This document shows, in pieces, positions 58,972 to 64,000 of a stretch of DNA of 64,000 nt. Both the position numbers and the translations under genes were made by a program. The stretch covers positions 111,900,838 to 111,964,837 of the forward strand of contig OY282558.1 of assembly GCA_958295665.1 (NCBI GenBank), read 5' to 3'. Position 1 is the first letter of the stretch; each line of letters starts with the position of its first letter. The notes under the pieces are model-generated. The model did not search any database, was not told the origin of the DNA, and saw only the letters and a list, made by a program, of their open reading frames with translations. This DNA comes from Tipula vernalis. Taxonomy: Eukaryota; Arthropoda; Insecta; Diptera; Tipulidae.

Positions 58972-59694
58972 TTAATTACAAAATTGTTTTTCAAAAACTT
59001 GATAATATTTTAGACAAGTATATTTTACTAGGGCAGGTTGGCGATTTGTATCTATTAATTTGTACGAGTTATTAAATATTTCATATAGTCCAACCCAATT
59101 TTTTACAAGAAAAAAATAATCATTTTTAATTTCTAAAATATCTAATATTTCAAAGAATGTTATTATATCTTCGGATAATTTTTTAAGTAAAAAAAATCCT
59201 CTTTTATAATGAAACCTATCTTTCAAAAATGATATAGAATGAGTTGTCTGATTTTCAGTATTATAAATATTATTTTGTACCAGTTTCTTTTGACCTACTG
59301 TTATTTTGTTGGTAAAATCTAAATGCAGCCAGGTATTTGCAATCATTTGCTGATGACGATTTGCTAGAGTTTTGCAAATATTTATAAAGTTTTGTGATTT
59401 TAATATAGTAAAATATCGATGTTTGGCTTCATAGCGCATTGTCCACATATAAATAATTGGTCCCATTTCCCTAATGATACTGGGGTAATGAGTAAGTAGG
59501 TGTTCTTTAGGAGAAAGTTGTTGTTTAAAACCATTAACAATGAAGTTTAAATATTGAGATATTAAATGCTGCAGTTTACAAATTTGGGATTTGGAAACCT
59601 TATAAGATAATATTATAGATAAAATCTGAAGTAAATTACTCAAACATTGCCATTGTGGATCGTGTTCGGGTAAATAAAAACGACTAACTATCAA
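58972..59694 (-). pseudogene. tnp2-like transposase, C-terminal part (DUF4218-like)
   Basis: A 240-codon frame. LSPKEHLLTHYPSIIREMGP and IIYMWTMRYEAKHRYFTILK form the block that parallels DUF4218 (..HLxxHLPxxIRxxGPxxxxWxxRFExxHxxFK), followed by FINICKTLANRHQQMIA. The remainder (FLLKKLSEDIITFFEIL) is less conserved. It carries the last His/Glu-rich core block and lies at the end of the gene. Confidence 0.65.
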
Positions 59695-59712
59695 AGGGAA
59701 ATGTTTTATGAA

Positions 59713-59919
59713 TCATAACATTTGAGCCGCATTTTGACCGCAATTACTTTTATCTAAATTTATATTTGAAGGCTTGTTTTTATTTTCCCGAAACCCAAAA
59801 TTAAATCCAGCAATTGTGTTATTTAGGTTATCAATATTTTTAAAAAAATTTTCCTGTAGAAAGAACTGCAACATACACTTTATAAACCGTGAAATAAATC
59901 CTTCTAAACCATCGTGCAT
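59713..59919 (-). pseudogene. tnp2-like transposase core, middle part
   Basis: Starts MHDGLEGFISRFIKCMLQFF, the HDxLEGV-type block that supplies the next acidic residue in the family, followed by GFNFGFRENKNKPSNI and NAAQML. A stop separates it from the next piece by only a few codons. Confidence 0.6.
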
Positions 59920-60093
59920 GAAATCTACACTTTTGTTTTTATTTGTGTTGAAAAATCTAAGTTTATTTAAAATAGGATCCTTTTGAATACCTTTTGTATC
60001 AATCAGTTTGATTTTTTTTTTGGTGGGAAATTTTTTAATATTTCATAAGAATCATCTTTTCGAAGAGAATCGATATTTTCCTCAGTACACGTT

Positions 60094-60444
60094 TTAGTTT
60101 GAAAATTCGGATTTTGTAAAACCCAACATATCATTGGCCGCAAGGTTATCATGTGACAATGTTGCTATTGTTCCTTGTAGATATCCTAAGCCATCAACAT
60201 GTACGCCTTCTTCAAGATGTTTTAAATCGTTTACAATGGGCTCTAATACTGAATTTAAAAAAAAATCAACATGCAAATCATTAACGTAAAATAATGCCAC
60301 AAGAAATACATTTTCTAGGTGAGATTTTAAAAAGCTAGGAACATTTACGAAACTGAAATAAATTGCTACTATTTTATGTATTACTGTTTTACTACCAAGC
60401 ACTTTAACAATTTCAAAATCGTCATAGTACAGTTGAATAAGCAA
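60094..60444 (-). pseudogene. tnp2-like transposase core, first part
   Basis: Reads IQLYYDDFEIVKVLGSKTVI, HKIVAIYFSFVNVPSFLKSH, and later NSVLEPIVNDLKHLEEGVHV and ATLSHDNLAANDMLGF. The YYDDFE, the LxPLIxDLKxLEEG block and the GDNL motif (here SHDNL) follow the order of the catalytic region in tnp2-like proteins; YDD and HDN supply candidate acidic catalytic residues. Confidence 0.6.
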
Positions 60445-60612
60445 GCAATTTTTGCCGGCAAAATTAGATTTAATTGATTGAAAAAGTTTTCCACAACAAA
60501 AATATTCATAAAATTCAGAATCACAAATATGAGAATCGTTAAATGCTTTGAAAATTTTAGTAAAATTTATGTTTTTGAAAACCGCTTGGATTGTTGAGGT
60601 TATTGGGATAAA

Positions 60613-61272
60613 TTAAAAATAGTTTTGGACCAATTTTCTTTTATAAGAGTTAATTTTTTTTACGAAGCGTATTTCCCATCTGGTTCCAATTGGTATTTCT
60701 ATAGGTTGAACAAAGTGAACATTGAATGATAATATTTTGTTTCGTAAATATTTAGAACAGTATGGGTTAAAAGTATTAGTTATTTGATTGTTAATTTGGT
60801 TAAAAGCTAATTCAGAATGGTACGGCTCGAAAATATGACTTACGCAAGTCGACAACTTTTCAGACTCACACAAGATTCCAGTTATAACATCTTCTGGTAA
60901 GCCAAATGCATTAATTTTATTTGAAAAGTGCTTTATTTGATTTTCTAAGTTTTCCAAATTATTCGTTATTTGGCTTTCTATTGAAAGATCCTTTCGATTT
61001 TCAAACTCAGTATGACTGACACGATGTGACTGTGTATTATTATCTGAAATCAATGCAGACATCACTTGCAAGTTATTATTTGTTTCCAAATGTTTTTTAG
61101 TATGTCTTCGCAAACCAGACAATGTATTAAATGTAGATCCACAATCAATGTCTATTACACATTTTAGTTTAATTTCAGACTTTTCTTTTATTCCTTCTAT
61201 TAACTTTAAATGACTAAAAATTTCATTACGATTTTCGAACTTTTTGTAACAAACAAAACAACAAAATGACAT
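60613..61272 (-). pseudogene. C2H2 zinc-finger N-terminal part of the transposase
   Basis: A 219-codon frame from ATG 61272. CCFVCYKKFENRNEIFSHLK is one C2H2-type finger (CX2C..H), and a second unit CVIDIDCGSTFNTLSGLRRH followed by TKKH has CX5C..H.x4-5.H spacing. The rest is a charged linker with CESEKLSTCVSHIF. It was probably the DNA-binding head of the transposase. The frame is open, but it is disconnected from the following piece by a frameshift at about 60610-60450. Confidence 0.6.
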
Positions 61273-61741
61273 TTTGATTTCAAAATTTAGATAATATGTA
61301 TGTATATTAAAACGATAAAAATTATAAATTAATGTTAATTCGAAATGACCACAATTATTTCAACTATGAAAGTGTATATTTATTAAAAAATTGTTTCTAG
61401 TAAAATATAGACAATAATTGTGCCTAAATGAATTATAAAAATTGTTATAAAATAAAAATATATCTTAAAAATGAATTAGCACAAATTTACAATGAATTCA
61501 GAGTTGCTTAAAAAATAATTTGTAAATATAAGTTTGATCGTTAATAAATAATAACTAATAGAAAAATATAGAGCAAATAACAAAAATTTAGTGTACTTAA
61601 AAAATAGACAATTAGGATGTCTAAATAGAAAAAATTAGAAAATTATTAGTTATCAAAACGATCACAAATTTCAGCCTTAAAAACTTATGTCATAAATTAT
61701 CTTTTGGCAAAAAATTATTAAGCGAATTTATAAAATTACTA
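61273..61741. other. AT-rich spacer in the tnp2-like remnant
   Basis: Nothing recognisable between the upstream ORF remnant and the C2H2 frame. Confidence 0.35.
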
Positions 61742-62105
61742 AAATAGTAAATTTAATTTGATAACTTTTGGTCAAACTTACTCATAATTTCGAGTACTCT
61801 ATTGGATAATTTATATTTTAGTTCTATTTTATACATATATGATGATATAAAGTCCCAAAAATTTTTTAAGCTTACTGGAAAATGTTGATTGAAAACGTAA
61901 TGAGCTTTAAAAAGCAATCCAGAACCTTAGGAAAATTGTATTCGATGGGTACGGCAAAAATTTCCTGCTCAATGCAAATATAAAAATTGGATATTGCCTT
62001 TTTATTTGCACCAATTGCTATTATATATGGATTCCTTAAATCCTTTTCAAGAAGTTCCTCGGTAGTTAAATTAAGCTGAAGAGGAGAAAAAATTGTGTTA
62101 GAATT
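61742..62105 (-). pseudogene. Upstream ORF remnant of the tnp2-like transposon
   Basis: The first part reads RNPYIIAIGANKKAISNFYI and EYNFPKVLDCFLKL; a frameshift in a T/A run near 61910 leads into AHYVFNQHFPVSLKNFWDFI and SSYMYKI, ending at a stop near 61746. This pair of blocks occurs as a separate protein or domain accompanying the C2H2/tnp2-like transposase. Its function is unknown to me. Confidence 0.5.
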
Positions 62106-63479
62106 ATAATAATATTGGGGTATTGTTCAGCAACAATATGTTTTTTACTTTGGAAATGTTAATATAAATGTTGAAAAAATACTGCACTAAAAAAAAATTT
62201 AAAGAAGAGAAAGCTATTATAATATAATGTGACGCACCTTGTTGGTCACAAGTTTTTTTTTCGTGTTGGTTAGCCTTTAGAAATTATTGTTATCCATTGT
62301 GAACGTCGCATTAAGTTGACCTACACTGGCTTGGTTTGTTCGTTATACGAATTTTTCCCCGCTTCTGATCATGGTAAAAAAAGAAGAAATAAATTGGTAC
62401 GGGACAGTGGATTTAAATTTTTGGATAAGTGCAGTTCGATATTAAAATTTATTTATTTTGTTGTGAGATTGTACATTGTAATACAATTAACAAATAAAAA
62501 TTTATATAAAATATTAAGTAAAACTAAAAGTTATGAACAATAAATAGTGATAGTGTCTCTTAATTGAAGTCTTTAAACCATATAGTGTCTTAGCCAATAA
62601 AGAAAAAACAGTAATTCATAGCGTACTTAGCGTACTTCAATATACTATATCTAAACAGCGTATTCATTACATTATCAATAGAAAACAAAAACGAAATAAT
62701 AATAAAGAAATAATTAACTGCAATTCTATATTTTTTCCCGCGTAAAGTCGGATGTTGAAAACTGTGCCCGTTCATCTAATAAAGACGGTTAACGGTCGTG
62801 CGACATAGAACAAAAGATATTAAAAATCCATGAGAAATAATATGTGTATTAGTTATAAAATTTAAAATTTCGAACAATAAATATAATAATCTATATTTAA
62901 ATTATTAAATGAATAAAACTTAATCATTATCATTAATATGTGGAATTAACATAAATAAAAACAATTATTTTAAATGTTATGTTTTTTTTTTATTAATAAA
63001 AGCCCAGTTCATTAAAATCCTGTATAATTTGTTTTGCTGTTTGTCAACATGTGTGTTGGTGAAATTGATCATATTGCTTTAAAGACAGTTCAGTGAAAAA
63101 ACATTAAAATAATAAAAGATAACATAAAACCAACGACCAAAACAATAAAACATTTTTGTTTGTTAAATTATAAATTGCATCAATCACAATCTTATCAATA
63201 ACACCATAATTGATAATTCGTTTTTTTTTGTGAATGCATTTGGTTAGTGCCATTATTAAACATCAATGGTCAGTATTGAGTAATACATTTTGAATCTGGG
63301 GTGCACGAGCAACGGTACCGGAGTAAAAAAATAAAACAACAAGGACAGTGATTTGTAACCAGTTGGGTTCATTTTTGGATTGCCGTTACGACGATATTGA
63401 GTATCCAAAAAAGCGCAAGTTTTTATTATTTCTTACAAATTACGTACAAAAAACGTACAATTACGTACAATTGTGGAAG
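62106..63479. other. AT-rich non-coding stretch
   Basis: No gene or repeat structure was recognised. Short open frames at 62316-62543 and 62590-62775 have no family features. Three GTACAA repeats at 63444-63470 lie just before the LINE 5' region. Confidence 0.35.
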
Positions 63480-64000
63480 GGGTAACCTGGTCACAATTCG
63501 CAAGTGTACGTACTGCCTCCTCGTGGCAATCACTGGTAACTGAGGCCCTTTGGTACTTCTGACCATTTGGCACAGGCTAAAGTACGGCGCTAAAGGAGAA
63601 ACCCTTGATAAAAAACCCTAATCTAAGGTGGAACAGCATATGCCGATGGATGAATGGCTGATAGGTTAATCAGTCCAAAGTATGCGGACTCTGGATACCA
63701 GGCGCCCTCCAGTTTTATTTAGCCTTCCTGTGGTAAAACTGGGTGTCCCACAGGCGACTCTCTTTTCCCAGCAACTCGTGGGAATAAAATGTCTAAACAA
63801 GTAAAAAATAATAAGGATGATGACGCTCCTAAAGCGTCATATACCAGCGATAGTTCCGCGGTGGTGTTCGAGGGCCTCGGTCCTCTTTCCGCTGTGGGAC
63901 TCTCGATGAGTGGTCTATCGGATGGGGAGCTCCGTTCGGGGATTGAGAAATTAGTTCTCAACTCCGACATGGACACCTCAGGAGATGAGAACTCGAACCC
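63480..64000 (+). mobile_element. 5' end of a LINE (R1/LOA-like), continuing beyond the window
   Basis: The GC content rises sharply at 63480, and a ~300-bp leader (GCCTCCTCGTGGCAATCACT, CTGTGGTAAAACTGGGTGTC) precedes an ORF1-like start. This resembles the 5' region of R1/LOA-type LINEs of flies, from memory. The left boundary is estimated. It might be the same family as the minus-strand remnant at 1523-3741, which could not be tested because the two do not overlap in sequence. Confidence 0.55.
63789..64000 (+). CDS. LINE ORF1 (Gag-like) N-terminus, partial at window end
   Basis: Open from ATG 63789 to the window end (70 codons) with no stop. It starts MSKQVKNNKDDDAPKASYTS and continues with serine/acidic segments (FEGLGPLSAVGLSMSGLSDG, ELRSGIEKLVLNSDMDTSGD). 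Such a charged disordered head precedes the zinc-knuckle domain in LINE ORF1 proteins. No zinc knuckle is within view. The start was chosen as the first ATG after the leader. Confidence 0.5.
   Translation, partial: MSKQVKNNKDDDAPKASYTSDSSAVVFEGLGPLSAVGLSMSGLSDGELRSGIEKLVLNSDMDTSGDENSN

Larger units (their letters stand above)
58972..62105 (-). mobile_element. C2H2 + tnp2-like (CACTA/EnSpm-type) transposon remnant
   Basis: Minus-strand reading pieces in order: 62105-61742, 61272-60613, 60444-60094, 59919-59713, 59694-58972. The later four match, piece by piece, a family of metazoan transposon-derived proteins with an N-terminal C2H2 finger and a tnp2-like transposase. The pieces are separated by frameshifts or short gaps, so the gene is broken. 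TIRs were not found. The family name is from memory of conserved blocks and needs a profile search. Confidence 0.65.

Noticed and set aside
62316..62543. 75-codon plus-strand frame near the tnp2-like remnant
   Set aside because: AT-rich, no domain, opposite strand to the element.

Overview
The window is AT-rich eukaryotic DNA with no recognisable host gene, no rRNA and no confident tRNA gene. Nearly everything that can be identified is a transposable element, an element remnant or tandem-repeat DNA. The mix suggests an insect, most likely a higher fly (Diptera): an R1-type LINE, a Ty3/gypsy element of the CsRn1/Kabuki type, BEL/Pao, a SAP-Gag element, Helitron, piggyBac and a hAT MITE. The species cannot be named. 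The layout looks like pericentromeric or intergenic heterochromatin, or a very large intron.

Layout. 1-105: integrase scrap at the window edge. 1240-4301: two inverted GGCCGAATG minisatellites enclosing a minus-strand R1-like LINE remnant, then a piggyBac remnant. 4407-5453: a ~1.05 kb octanucleotide array. 8874-9000: first copy of a 127-bp dispersed repeat next to poly(T). 9642-11343: a terminal-inverted-repeat element carrying eight ~147-bp tandem units, set in GTTGAG-rich DNA. 12262-12509: a MITE with perfect 43-bp TIRs. 19275-22440: a satellite of ~160-bp monomers arranged as a four-monomer (~645 bp) higher-order repeat, interrupted by a 633-bp TIR element that carries a tRNA-like segment.

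22603-28579 is the best-preserved element, a Ty3/gypsy retrotransposon with 481-bp LTRs, a 4-bp target duplication, gag, and a pol entered by -1 frameshift and broken by one nonsense codon. 31543-33081 holds three related LTRs in mixed orientation around a SAP-domain gag fragment. 34363-34785 is a hAT-type MITE with a perfect 8-bp duplication. 34909-38211 is a foldback-like element whose right arm is split by a 5'-truncated LINE. 41980-42620 is a LINE reverse-transcriptase scrap. 43688-46500 is a minus-strand BEL/Pao gag-pol remnant. 49356-53080 is a minus-strand Helitron RepHel remnant, itself interrupted by the second copy of the 127-bp repeat. 55075-57865 is a second BEL/Pao pol remnant. 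58972-62105 is a minus-strand remnant of a C2H2 plus tnp2-like (CACTA/EnSpm-type) transposase. 63480 to the end is the 5' region of a plus-strand LINE whose ORF1 runs off the window.

The parts do not form a pathway. They record successive insertions: satellite, then TIR element; foldback, then LINE; Helitron, then short repeat. Every element with enough sequence to judge carries at least one inactivating lesion, except the LINE ORF1 at the right edge. Family names come from motif recognition by eye and were not confirmed by any search.
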